Below are positions 1 through 5,712 of a stretch of DNA of 5,712 bases, one piece after another; the first letter of the stretch is position 1; each line of letters opens with the position of its first letter. The notes below the pieces were generated by a model, which saw nothing but the letters and a program-made list of their open reading frames with translations, did not search any database and was not told the DNA's origin. Source of the DNA: Moraxellaceae bacterium UBA2031 (GTDB taxonomy: Bacteria > Pseudomonadota > Gammaproteobacteria > Pseudomonadales > Moraxellaceae); assembly GCA_002333145.1 (NCBI GenBank), contig DDBN01000014.1, positions 3,442 through 9,153 of the forward strand, in the 5' to 3' direction. A program made the translations under genes and the position numbers.

Positions 1-671
1 AAGCGGGCAATCACGCGATAGTGGCTCACCGCATCACGACCTCGCATATCATCCTCATCACGCCGATTAACGACGGCCATGCGGGTACGGTCGGAAGGGT
101 GACGATCAATCGGAGCATCAATAGTGCCTCCACCTGTCATAACACCGCAGACAATAGCCTCATACTCGCGGTAGACCGTTTTATCCGCCAACTGAGTCGT
201 CAATGAAGTCTGAGCAGGCAGTGTCTTCGCGACCACCAGTAGACCGGAGGTATCCTTGTCAATGCGGTGCACAATGCCGGCACGCGGCAACAGGCGTAGG
301 TCTGCATGATGAAAGAGCAATGCATTCATCAGCGTCCCATCCGAATTACCCGCCCCCGGATGCACCACCAAACCCGCTGGCTTGTTGATTACCAACAGAT
401 CGTCATCTTCATAGACGATATTAAGCGGAATATCCTGTGGCTGCGCATCGGTCTCGGACTCCAGCTCGGCTAGGAGTACCAGCTCCTCTCCCCCGACTAC
501 CTTATCTTTGGGTTTGCCCTGCTTACCCTGCACGGTCAATCGACCGTCCTTGATCCAGTCCTTAAGGCGCTCCCGAGAATATTCCGGAAACAAATGGGCC
601 GCGGCCTGGTCCAGGCGAGAGCCGGCCAGTTCAGGGGAAACGATAGCGTTAAGACTGACGGTTACAGACAT
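1..671 (-). CDS. rluD: 23S rRNA pseudouridine synthase D, RluD (C-terminus cut by left window edge)
   Basis: RluD isomerises three uridines in helix 69 of 23S rRNA (E. coli positions 1911, 1915, 1917) to pseudouridine and supports 50S assembly in the cytoplasm. The minus strand reads from an ATG at 671-669 through 223 codons without a stop, to the window edge. Residues about 17-65 form the S4-like RNA-binding domain (SRLDQAAAHLFPEYSRERLK). The catalytic domain starts near residue 82 (IPLNIVYEDDDLLVINKPAG) and contains the family signature HRIDKDTSGLLV at 135-146, with the catalytic aspartate at D138, close to E. coli RluD D139. The family is usually about 320 residues, so roughly 100 C-terminal residues are missing. 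Between RMAV and AVSHYRV (about residues 201-213) lies a charged stretch, VNRRDEDDMRGRD, longer than the loop I remember for E. coli. No clear Shine-Dalgarno precedes the ATG. The gene is divergent from bamD, as in E. coli. RluD is preferred over RluC or RluA because of the HRIDKDTSGL motif and this context. Confidence 0.95.
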   Translation of the reverse strand, partial: MSVTVSLNAIVSPELAGSRLDQAAAHLFPEYSRERLKDWIKDGRLTVQGKQGKPKDKVVGGEELVLLAELESETDAQPQDIPLNIVYEDDDLLVINKPAGLVVHPGAGNSDGTLMNALLFHHADLRLLPRAGIVHRIDKDTSGLLVVAKTLPAQTSLTTQLADKTVYREYEAIVCGVMTGGGTIDAPIDRHPSDRTRMAVVNRRDEDDMRGRDAVSHYRVIAR

Positions 672-712
672 GCGATGTGGGCGCGAACGCTAATGTGGTT
701 AAATACGCCCGC

Positions 713-742
713 ATTCTAGTCTGGGGCACCCCCTCCTGTCCC
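713..742 (-). promoter_or_regulatory. Candidate sigma-70-type promoter for rluD
   Basis: On the minus strand a TAGAAT hexamer (718-713) is a good -10 match. GGGACA (742-737) lies 18 bases upstream and matches four of six bases of the TTGACA -35 consensus. Transcription would begin near 706, giving a leader of about 35 bases before the rluD ATG at 671. The bamD promoter must lie in the same 93-base divergent region (672-764), but I see no equally good plus-strand hexamer pair there. A small GGGG-CA-CCCC dyad (723-732) falls in the spacer. This is a by-eye prediction. Confidence 0.35.
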
Positions 743-764
743 CGACACTATCGGAAAAACTGCA

Positions 765-1607
765 ATGACACGTGTACTGCGTCTATCAATTATCGTCCTT
801 GTCGCTTTATTAGCGGCCTGCTCCTCTTCGCCAAAGAAGGGCCAGATGACGGAAAAGGATTATTACGAAGCGGCCCAGAAGAGCATGACCTCTGGCAACT
901 TCATGTCCGCCAGTGAGCATCTGGAGTCATTGGAGTCGCACTATCCTGTCGGCCGGTATACCGAACAGGCCCAGCTAGAGCTGATCTACTCCAAGTTTCG
1001 CCACTCTGATCATGCCGGCGCGGCCACTGCCGCAGACCGTTTCATCCGTCTGCACCCCAGCCATGCCCAGATCGACTACGCGCTGTACCTGAAGGGACTT
1101 GCCGCTTACGAAGGCGACCGTGACATTTTCTTCCGCTTCCTGAACATCAATACCGCGACACGCGACCTATCATCCTCACGCGAAGCCTTCCAGGGCTTTA
1201 CCGAGTTGCTGCGCCGCTACCCGGATAGCCAATATGCACAGGATGCACGCGCCCGCATGCTGCATATCCGCAACCAGATGGCCGATCAGGAACTTCATTC
1301 CGCACGCTTCTATGCCAAGCGTAAGGCGTATGTTTCCTGCCTTAACCGCACGCGCTGGATTATTGAAAATTATCCCGGCACCCCCGCCATTCCTGATGCC
1401 CTTGCCTTGCAGGTATGGGCATACGGCAAGCTGCAGATGAAGGATCTGGCCGAACAGGAACTGGCCCTACTGCGCAGCAACTACCCAGACCACAAGAGTA
1501 TTGACGCCCTAGGACAACTGACACTCGATATTGGCACCAACAATGAGGACCGCAGCTGGCTGAATATCCTTACGTTTGGCCTGATCGGCGACAGCGGCCG
1601 CCAGTAG
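765..1607 (+). CDS. bamD: Outer membrane protein assembly lipoprotein BamD
   Basis: BamD is the essential lipoprotein partner of BamA in the BAM complex. It sits on the periplasmic face of the outer membrane and helps fold beta-barrel proteins. The 280-residue product starts with a lipoprotein signal peptide: a positive N-terminus (MTRVLR), a hydrophobic core, and lipobox LAAC, so Cys19 is the lipidated residue. Ser20 at +2 fits sorting to the outer membrane. The rest is the TPR-like helical repeat array of the family (about residues 31-245). It includes EHLESLESHYPVGRYTEQAQ, DRFIRLHPSHAQIDYALYLKG (about 91-111) and AFQGFTELLRRYPDSQYAQDA (about 141-161), which match the E. coli BamD pattern as I recall it. 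It is about 35 residues longer than E. coli BamD (245), mostly as a C-terminal tail ending in WLNILTFGLIGDSGRQ. A second cysteine (C192) sits in the fourth repeat. A weak GGAAA about seven bases upstream supports the ATG at 765. It is divergent from rluD. Confidence 0.95.
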   Translation: MTRVLRLSIIVLVALLAACSSSPKKGQMTEKDYYEAAQKSMTSGNFMSASEHLESLESHYPVGRYTEQAQLELIYSKFRHSDHAGAATAADRFIRLHPSHAQIDYALYLKGLAAYEGDRDIFFRFLNINTATRDLSSSREAFQGFTELLRRYPDSQYAQDARARMLHIRNQMADQELHSARFYAKRKAYVSCLNRTRWIIENYPGTPAIPDALALQVWAYGKLQMKDLAEQELALLRSNYPDHKSIDALGQLTLDIGTNNEDRSWLNILTFGLIGDSGRQ

Positions 1608-1616
1608 CACGGCATC

Positions 1617-2114
1617 ATGGCTGCCTCTATTCGCCGCCTGCATGCCGATGACCTTGAAGCTATCTTGCAGATTCAGGCCGCCGCCTATCCAGAATTGGCC
1701 GAAAGTCCCGCCGCCATTGCTGACCGCCTGCTGCAAGCACCCGAGTGGTGCTGGGGTGTAGAGCATGGCGGCAAACTCTGCGCCTATCTGCTGACGCATC
1801 CGTGGCTTCAGTCTGAACCGCCCGCCTGGAACACCGCACTGCCACTGCTCCCTGCGCAAAGTACCCGCCTCTATATTCATGATTTAGCACTTGCTTCAAC
1901 GGCGCGCGGCAGTGGTGTCGCTACACGACTCATTGGCGCGGTACTGCAACGAGCGCGTCATGCCCGTTTTACCGAAGCTCAGTTAATTGCCGTGCAAGGC
2001 TCGCAAACATTCTGGCAGCGGCAGGGATTTCAGCCCACGCAAGCACAGGGAAAACTGGCAGATACACTTGCTAGCTATGGCGCCGATACTCAGATGATGT
2101 GGCGTCGCCTTTAA
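1617..2114 (+). CDS. GNAT family N-acetyltransferase, substrate unknown
   Basis: This is a predicted cytoplasmic acetyl-CoA-dependent acetyltransferase of 165 residues, a usual length for a single GNAT domain. The N-terminus SIRRLHADDLEAILQIQAAAYPE (about 4-26) is the typical first strand and helix. IHDLALASTARGSGVATRLI (87-106) is motif A; R97-G98-S99-G100-V101-A102 fits the R-x-x-G-x-A pyrophosphate loop that binds acetyl-CoA. FWQRQGFQP (132-140) is the motif B region, F-x-x-x-x-G-F. The ATG lies nine bases after the bamD stop, in the same frame (stop, then three codons, then ATG). No good Shine-Dalgarno is visible, so translation probably depends on coupling to bamD. The substrate cannot be read from the sequence: small molecules, antibiotics and protein N-termini are all possible. 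I recognise no subfamily motif that would justify a gene symbol. In E. coli the gene after bamD is different (raiA), so proximity to bamD is not good evidence of a role in BAM. Confidence 0.88.
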   Translation: MAASIRRLHADDLEAILQIQAAAYPELAESPAAIADRLLQAPEWCWGVEHGGKLCAYLLTHPWLQSEPPAWNTALPLLPAQSTRLYIHDLALASTARGSGVATRLIGAVLQRARHARFTEAQLIAVQGSQTFWQRQGFQPTQAQGKLADTLASYGADTQMMWRRL

Positions 2115-2174
2115 GCCATCCCGCCTCATCGACCTGATTGCTGACCCCGCACTCATCGTTGCCAAATGTACTTC

Positions 2175-2206
2175 AAAAAAAAGGGCACCCGAGGGCGCCC
2201 TTCTTA
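2175..2206. terminator. Bidirectional intrinsic terminator between convergent genes
   Basis: The arms AAGGGC (2181-2186) and GCCCTT (2197-2202) are extended by CCC/GGG (2188-2190 and 2193-2195) across a single A-C mismatch, giving a GC-rich hairpin with a small loop. On the minus strand the hairpin is followed by eight T residues (complement of 2175-2182), a strong terminator located just after the reductase stop at 2229. On the plus strand the tail is only TTCTT, so it is weaker for the bamD-GNAT transcript. The convergent gene layout fits a shared terminator. Confidence 0.88.
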
Positions 2207-2228
2207 TACAGCAGGCTTACTCACCGTA

Positions 2229-4220
2229 TTACCAGTGAATACCGCGCATGATGTACTGGAACGCCACTTGCTCCGTTGAAGGTGCCGGGGCAGGCGCATT
2301 CTCAGCAGACTTGCCCTTGGCCGCATCAGAATCAGGGAACATCTTAAATCCAGTATTCATGATGATCTCAGTAGTCTTCGGCGCAATGTCATACAGAACC
2401 TGCGCAAAAATACCGAGACGCGTTGCGATACGCTTAGGGCGACGAATCATTGCGTCACAGATCATGTCTGCTGCCTCTTCCGGTTGAATGGCCGGGGCAT
2501 AGTCATACATCTTAGTCGGCGCAATCATTGGCGTACGCACTAACGGCATATTGATCGTGGTAAAGCGTATATTCTGATCGGAGAATTCCGTTGCCGCGCA
2601 ACGCGAGAACGCATCCAATGCCGATTTCGATGCCACATAAGCGGAGAAGCGCGGCGCATTGGTCAGCACACCAATCGATGAAATATTGATGATCAGGCCG
2701 CGATGGTTGGTCGTCATCGTTGGCAGAAAACCCATAATCAAACGCAGTGCACCAAAATAATTCAGCTGCATAGTGCGTTCGTAATCATGAAAGCGGTCAT
2801 AGGCTGCCGCCACACCGCGACGAATCGAACGGCCGGCATTATTAACCAGCACATCCACACGTCCGTGCTGCTCCAGTACTTCCTTCACCAGATGATCGCA
2901 ATCTTCCATGCTGGAAACGTCACAGGTATGAATAAAAGCACGGCCACCTTTTGCTTCCACTTCCCGAAGGGTTTCTTCTAGCTTGTCACGTGTACGCGCC
3001 ACCAACAGCACCGTGGCATCAGTATCCGCCAAACGCAGCGCCGTCGCCTTACCAATACCGCTAGATGCTCCCGTAATCAGGATCACCTTGTCTTTCACGT
3101 TACCGGCTAGGGTGCGGTCCACAAACAAGTCCGGGTCCAGATTGCGCAGCCAATAATCCCACACCACACCGGAGTACTCGGTTAAACGTGGGCAACTGAT
3201 GCCCGTACCCTGCAGTGCCTTCTGGGTTTCCCGGCTGTCAAACTTGGTTGGATAATTAATAAAACCAAGGGCCGACTCGGGGATGTGAAAGTCATTCAAA
3301 AATTGACGCTTGATGCGCTGCACTGGTGGCAACTTACCAATACCGCCCGTAATTGCGGACGGAATAAAACCCAGCATGCGCGAATCAATACGCATTGAAA
3401 ACTGTGGTGCGGCGGCGGCGCGGGCAAACACATTCATCACCTCGCCCACTTTGTAAGGCTTGGGGTCAGTCAGGTGAAAGCATTGCCCATCAAGGCCCGG
3501 CTTGTGCGCCAACGCATCCATGGCGCTGGCCACATAATCTACCGGCACAATATTCAGACGACCGCCTTCCACACCAATGATCGGCATCCAGCGCGGCAGT
3601 GAATTTCGCAGCTTCTTGATCAGACGGAAGAAGAAATACGGTCCATCAATTTTGTCGATTTCGCCCGTCTTCGAGTGCCCCACCACCATGCCGGGACGAT
3701 AGATTCGATAAGGCACTTGGCTCTCATTACGCACCACTTTCTCGGCCTCATGCTTGGTGCGCAAATAGGGGTTCACCAACTTCTCGGCTTCCTCGAACAT
3801 ATCTTCGCGGAACGTACCGGAGTAAAGGCCTGCCACAGCAATCGAGCTAGTGTAATTAAAGCAGCCTGCTTTCAGCGCTTTGGCTGCCTGCAATGCATGA
3901 CGAGTACCATCAACATTGGCGCGAATCTGATCTGCTTCAGGCGCATCAATATCGTAAATAGCTGCAAGGTGAAAAAAGTGGTCGATGCTACCGGCTAGTT
4001 TTTCAACGACTTCTGGCGTCAGACCAAGACCCACCATCGACAAATCGCCAGTGACAGCATGCAGACGATCTGCCTGCAACGGAAAACGATTTTTTAGGGC
4101 CGTAAACTTGAGCTCGCTTCCCGGGCGCACCAACACATGAACATGACCACCGCGATTCAGCAGACGCTCAGTCAGAAACTTGCCAATGAAACCGGTCGCA
4201 CCGGTAAGAAAATAATGCAT
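2229..4220 (-). CDS. Two-domain SDR protein, probable fatty acyl-CoA reductase (alcohol-forming; Acr1/Maqu_2507/Rv3391 type)
   Basis: The likely role is NADPH-dependent reduction of long-chain acyl-CoA to fatty aldehyde and then to fatty alcohol, feeding wax esters. The 663-residue protein has two complete SDR units. Domain 1 (about 1-360) is an extended SDR: TGATGFIG at 6-13, TSS at 124-126, Y152-x3-K156, and YRIYRPGMVVG at 171-181. Domain 2 (about 370-625) is a classical SDR: TGASSGIG at 383-390, NNAG at 460-463, N487, S514/S515, Y528-x3-K532. Domain 2 closely resembles Acinetobacter Acr1 as I remember it, sharing GRSIRR, RFHDYERTMQLNYFGA, FSAYVASK, MPLVRTPMIAPTK, RRPKRIAT and the terminal HW. 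The fused architecture and length fit Marinobacter Maqu_2507 and mycobacterial Rv3391. An Ala/Pro-rich linker (about 634-650) precedes the GIHW end. I chose the ATG at 4220 because AGGGAG lies six bases upstream and TGATGFIG then begins at residue 6; an in-frame ATG at 4274 would add 18 unconserved residues. Substrate chain length, and whether both steps occur, is inferred. Confidence 0.88.
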   Translation of the reverse strand: MHYFLTGATGFIGKFLTERLLNRGGHVHVLVRPGSELKFTALKNRFPLQADRLHAVTGDLSMVGLGLTPEVVEKLAGSIDHFFHLAAIYDIDAPEADQIRANVDGTRHALQAAKALKAGCFNYTSSIAVAGLYSGTFREDMFEEAEKLVNPYLRTKHEAEKVVRNESQVPYRIYRPGMVVGHSKTGEIDKIDGPYFFFRLIKKLRNSLPRWMPIIGVEGGRLNIVPVDYVASAMDALAHKPGLDGQCFHLTDPKPYKVGEVMNVFARAAAAPQFSMRIDSRMLGFIPSAITGGIGKLPPVQRIKRQFLNDFHIPESALGFINYPTKFDSRETQKALQGTGISCPRLTEYSGVVWDYWLRNLDPDLFVDRTLAGNVKDKVILITGASSGIGKATALRLADTDATVLLVARTRDKLEETLREVEAKGGRAFIHTCDVSSMEDCDHLVKEVLEQHGRVDVLVNNAGRSIRRGVAAAYDRFHDYERTMQLNYFGALRLIMGFLPTMTTNHRGLIINISSIGVLTNAPRFSAYVASKSALDAFSRCAATEFSDQNIRFTTINMPLVRTPMIAPTKMYDYAPAIQPEEAADMICDAMIRRPKRIATRLGIFAQVLYDIAPKTTEIIMNTGFKMFPDSDAAKGKSAENAPAPAPSTEQVAFQYIMRGIHW

Positions 4221-4226
4221 GACACA

Positions 4227-4232
4227 CTCCCT
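4227..4232 (-). promoter_or_regulatory. Ribosome binding site that decides the reductase start
   Basis: The minus strand reads AGGGAG (4232-4227), then six bases, then ATG at 4220-4218. This is a near-consensus Shine-Dalgarno at good spacing. It argues for the 663-residue product rather than the longer form from the in-frame ATG at 4274. The ATG at 4220 also places the nucleotide-binding strand MHYFLTGATGFIG at the extreme N-terminus, as expected for an extended SDR. Confidence 0.8.
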
Positions 4233-4381
4233 GATGATCCTGAGTCTGCAGTACTCCACGGGCACCCTCCCCAAGAGAGGCCCGACCTGCAGAAGCGCAA
4301 AGTGTAATCAGCATAGGCGGTTTGATTCTATCGTGCCGAGCGGCCGACCAGTCACAAAACCCTATTAAAATCAGCAAGTTG

Positions 4382-4393
4382 GAGTATTTACTC
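4382..4393. promoter_or_regulatory. Perfect 12-base dyad GAGTATTTACTC upstream of the reductase
   Basis: The arms GAGTA and TACTC flank a two-base TT spacer. It is AT-rich, lies about 162 bases upstream of the reductase start, and sits 26-27 bases (centre to centre) from the ATTGTC dyad at 4406-4422. Its arm sequence differs from the other two dyads, so it would be a site for a different protein or a chance palindrome. A -10-like TTTAAT (4369-4364, minus) lies just downstream on the reductase strand, without a good -35 partner. Any role as an operator is an inference. Confidence 0.3.
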
Positions 4394-4405
4394 GAAAAAG
4401 ACAGG

Positions 4406-4422
4406 GCATTGTCTAACAATGC
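4406..4422. promoter_or_regulatory. Candidate operator: 17-base dyad GCATTGT-CTA-ACAATGC
   Basis: The seven-base arms are perfect, with a three-base spacer. The core ATTGTCTAACAAT matches the dyad at 4461-4473 at 11 of 13 positions, and the two centres are 53 bases apart, about five helical turns. The GT...AC core fits the general pattern of GntR-family operators, though other dimeric repressors use similar sites. It lies upstream of the reductase and downstream of nadE, so the reductase is the likelier target. No regulator gene is in the window. Position and symmetry are seen directly; function is inferred. Confidence 0.45.
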
Positions 4423-4460
4423 AGATGTACCGCTCCGCGATACCCACTTAAAAACCCATA

Positions 4461-4473
4461 ATTGTCGGACAAT
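4461..4473. promoter_or_regulatory. Candidate operator, second copy: ATTGTC-G-GACAAT
   Basis: A perfect 13-base dyad with six-base arms around a single G, nearly identical in core to the dyad at 4406-4422. It ends about 30 bases past the nadE stop on the minus strand. An alternative reading is a weak nadE terminator: on the minus strand the hairpin is followed six bases later by TTTTT (complement of 4450-4454), and another stem GCCTTT/AAAGGC spans 4478-4501. The stem here is AT-rich and short and the T run is displaced, so the operator reading is slightly preferred because of the repeated core. Confidence 0.4.
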
Positions 4474-4504
4474 CTATGCCTTTACCATCTATCGGAAAGG
4501 CCCC

Positions 4505-5712
4505 TCAGACGCCAGCCTTCCAGCCACTCACAATGGGATAACGCCGATCCTTGCCAAAGCCACGACGGGTAATACGTGGACCAATGGCCGCTTGGCGTCG
4601 CTTGTACTCATTAAAATCAACCAAGCGAACCACGCGCATCACTGTCTCGCGATCAAAGCCGGCCGCAATAATCTTCTCGGCGCTTTCATCTTCTTCCACA
4701 TAACGGCGCAGAATTTCATCCAGCACCGGGTACGGCGGAAGAGAATCCGCATCCTTCTGGTCGGGTGCCAGTTCGGCAGATGGCGGTCGGTCAATGACGC
4801 GTTGCGGAATCGGCGGATGATTTGGGGTAAGACTGTTGCGGTATTCACTCAAGCGGAAGACCAGCGTTTTGGGAACATCCTTGAGCACATCAAAACCACC
4901 GGCCATATCGCCATACAGCGTGCAGTAACCCACCGCCACTTCTGATTTGTTTCCAGTGGTCAGCACCAGCAGGCCTTTTTTGTTAGAGATCGCCATCAAT
5001 ACAACACCGCGCGAACGGGCCTGCAGGTTTTCCTCCGTCTTGTCTTTGGGCAGACCGGTAAACTCTGCATCGAGCACGCCGGTAAAAGCGGTCACCATCG
5101 GCTCGATGGGCACCACAGAGTAATTAACCCCCAAAGTGCGTGCCTCGGCCTCGGCATCATCCAAACTCATTTGCGCGGTGTAGCGATACGGCATCATCAC
5201 CGCATGAGCGTTATCGGCACCAATGGCATCCACAGCAATTGCTAATACCAAGGCAGAATCAATGCCCCCAGAAAGGCCAAGCACTACCCCGCGAAAGCCA
5301 CTTTTACGCACATAATCCCGCACGCTCAACACTAATGCTTGGTAAACCTCTGCCTCTGTCGAAAGCGCAGGCAACGCCGGCGAGCTACCACTCAATGCGT
5401 CACCGTTCCACTCGACTACCTGCAGCGACTCAGCAAAGCGCGGCAAACCGGCCACCACGGCACCCTCTGCATTCATGGCAAACGATCCGCCATCAAAGAC
5501 CAGTTCGTCTTGCCCGCCCACAGTATTTACATAGAGCACCGGCAGGCCGGTTTCCTGCACACGGGCACGCACAACCGCTTCACGCTCGGCCTGCTTGCCG
5601 TGATGAAAGGGAGAAGCATTCAAATTAAGTAATAGCTCTGCGCCTGCCGCGCGAGCTGCCGCGGCAGGCTCCGGGTGCCAGATATCCTCACAGATTGAAA
5701 GGCCAATGCGAT
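4505..5712 (-). CDS. nadE: Glutamine-dependent NAD+ synthetase NadE (N-terminus cut by right window edge)
   Basis: NadE carries out the last step of NAD biosynthesis. It amidates deamido-NAD+ with ATP, using ammonia released from glutamine by its own N-terminal nitrilase-like domain. The minus-strand frame is open from the window edge (first full codon at 5710) to a TGA at 4507-4505, giving 401 visible residues of a protein usually near 540-560. The visible part starts inside the glutaminase domain: ICEDIWHPEP contains the nucleophilic cysteine (visible residue 7, codon 5692-5690), followed by LLLNLNASPFHHGK. The synthetase domain begins near visible residue 120 and has the ATP-pyrophosphatase loop LSGGIDSA (about 146-153), NLQARSRG (about 228-235), LTTGNKSEVAVGYCTLYGDMAGGF (about 250-273) and the C-terminal VDFNEYKRRQA and PI-SGW segments. 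A TTG at 5623 is not the start, because conserved residues continue upstream of it. All visible catalytic motifs are intact. Confidence 0.96.
   Translation of the reverse strand, partial: RIGLSICEDIWHPEPAAAARAAGAELLLNLNASPFHHGKQAEREAVVRARVQETGLPVLYVNTVGGQDELVFDGGSFAMNAEGAVVAGLPRFAESLQVVEWNGDALSGSSPALPALSTEAEVYQALVLSVRDYVRKSGFRGVVLGLSGGIDSALVLAIAVDAIGADNAHAVMMPYRYTAQMSLDDAEAEARTLGVNYSVVPIEPMVTAFTGVLDAEFTGLPKDKTEENLQARSRGVVLMAISNKKGLLVLTTGNKSEVAVGYCTLYGDMAGGFDVLKDVPKTLVFRLSEYRNSLTPNHPPIPQRVIDRPPSAELAPDQKDADSLPPYPVLDEILRRYVEEDESAEKIIAAGFDRETVMRVVRLVDFNEYKRRQAAIGPRITRRGFGKDRRYPIVSGWKAGV

Noticed and set aside
1509..1880. Minus-strand open frame of 123 codons across the bamD end and the GNAT gene.
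   Set aside because: It is antisense to two well-supported genes and shows no domain or ribosome binding site.
4221..4274. Longer reductase start at the in-frame ATG at 4274, adding 18 residues (MGRVPVEYCRLRIIRECV).
   Set aside because: The ATG at 4220 has a near-consensus AGGGAG six bases upstream and gives the expected SDR N-terminus. The extra residues resemble no SDR feature and would be read through the ribosome binding site.
4259..4284. Imperfect stem (CGGG/CCCG with CCTC/GAGG inside) in the reductase leader, possibly a riboswitch or attenuator.
   Set aside because: It has a three-base bulge, is short, is not followed by a T run on the minus strand, and matches no riboswitch core I recognise.
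4322..4945. Plus-strand open frame of 207 codons overlapping the intergenic region and nadE.
   Set aside because: Most of it is antisense to nadE coding sequence with intact NadE motifs. Its translation has no recognisable domain, and no ribosome binding site supports its start.
5621..5623. TTG at 5623 as the nadE start.
   Set aside because: The frame continues upstream through ICEDIWHPEP, with the nitrilase nucleophile, so the true start is beyond the window.
5140..5628. Plus-strand open frame of 162 codons.
   Set aside because: It is entirely antisense to the conserved NadE frame. Its composition (rich in Arg, His, Pro, Ser) is typical of a shadow frame.

Overview
The window looks like chromosomal DNA of a marine-type gammaproteobacterium, probably near the Alcanivorax/Marinobacter/Oceanospirillales groups. 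This placement is an inference. It rests on the divergent rluD-bamD pair, which is a conserved gammaproteobacterial arrangement, and on a two-domain fatty acyl-CoA reductase of the type known from wax-ester-forming marine bacteria and Acinetobacter. Codon use and base composition look even throughout. I see no insertion sequence, phage gene, tRNA, rRNA or CRISPR array.

Layout. Positions 1-671 (minus) hold the N-terminal two thirds of the 23S rRNA pseudouridine synthase RluD, cut by the left edge. A short divergent intergenic region (672-764) leads to bamD (765-1607, plus), the lipoprotein of the outer-membrane beta-barrel assembly machine. A small GNAT acetyltransferase follows (1617-2114, plus), nine bases after the bamD stop and in the same reading frame. 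A GC-rich hairpin at 2175-2206 separates these from a convergent minus-strand gene and looks like a bidirectional terminator, stronger for the minus strand. That gene (2229-4220, minus) encodes a 663-residue protein with an extended SDR domain fused to an Acr1-like classical SDR domain. The best reading is a fatty acyl-CoA reductase that makes fatty alcohol. A 284-base intergenic region (4221-4504) carries a good ribosome binding site and three perfect dyads, two of them near-copies of each other. The right end (4505-5712, minus) is the C-terminal 401 residues of glutamine-dependent NAD+ synthetase NadE, running off the window.

How the genes relate. Most are housekeeping genes (ribosome modification, outer-membrane assembly, NAD synthesis). 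The metabolic gene of interest is the acyl-CoA reductase, which would supply fatty alcohol for wax esters from acyl-CoA and reduced nicotinamide cofactor. It sits alone between terminator-like and operator-like sequences, so it is probably its own regulated transcription unit. No wax synthase gene is in the window. I found no convincing undescribed multi-gene system here. The best leads are the reductase architecture and the dyad cluster upstream of it.
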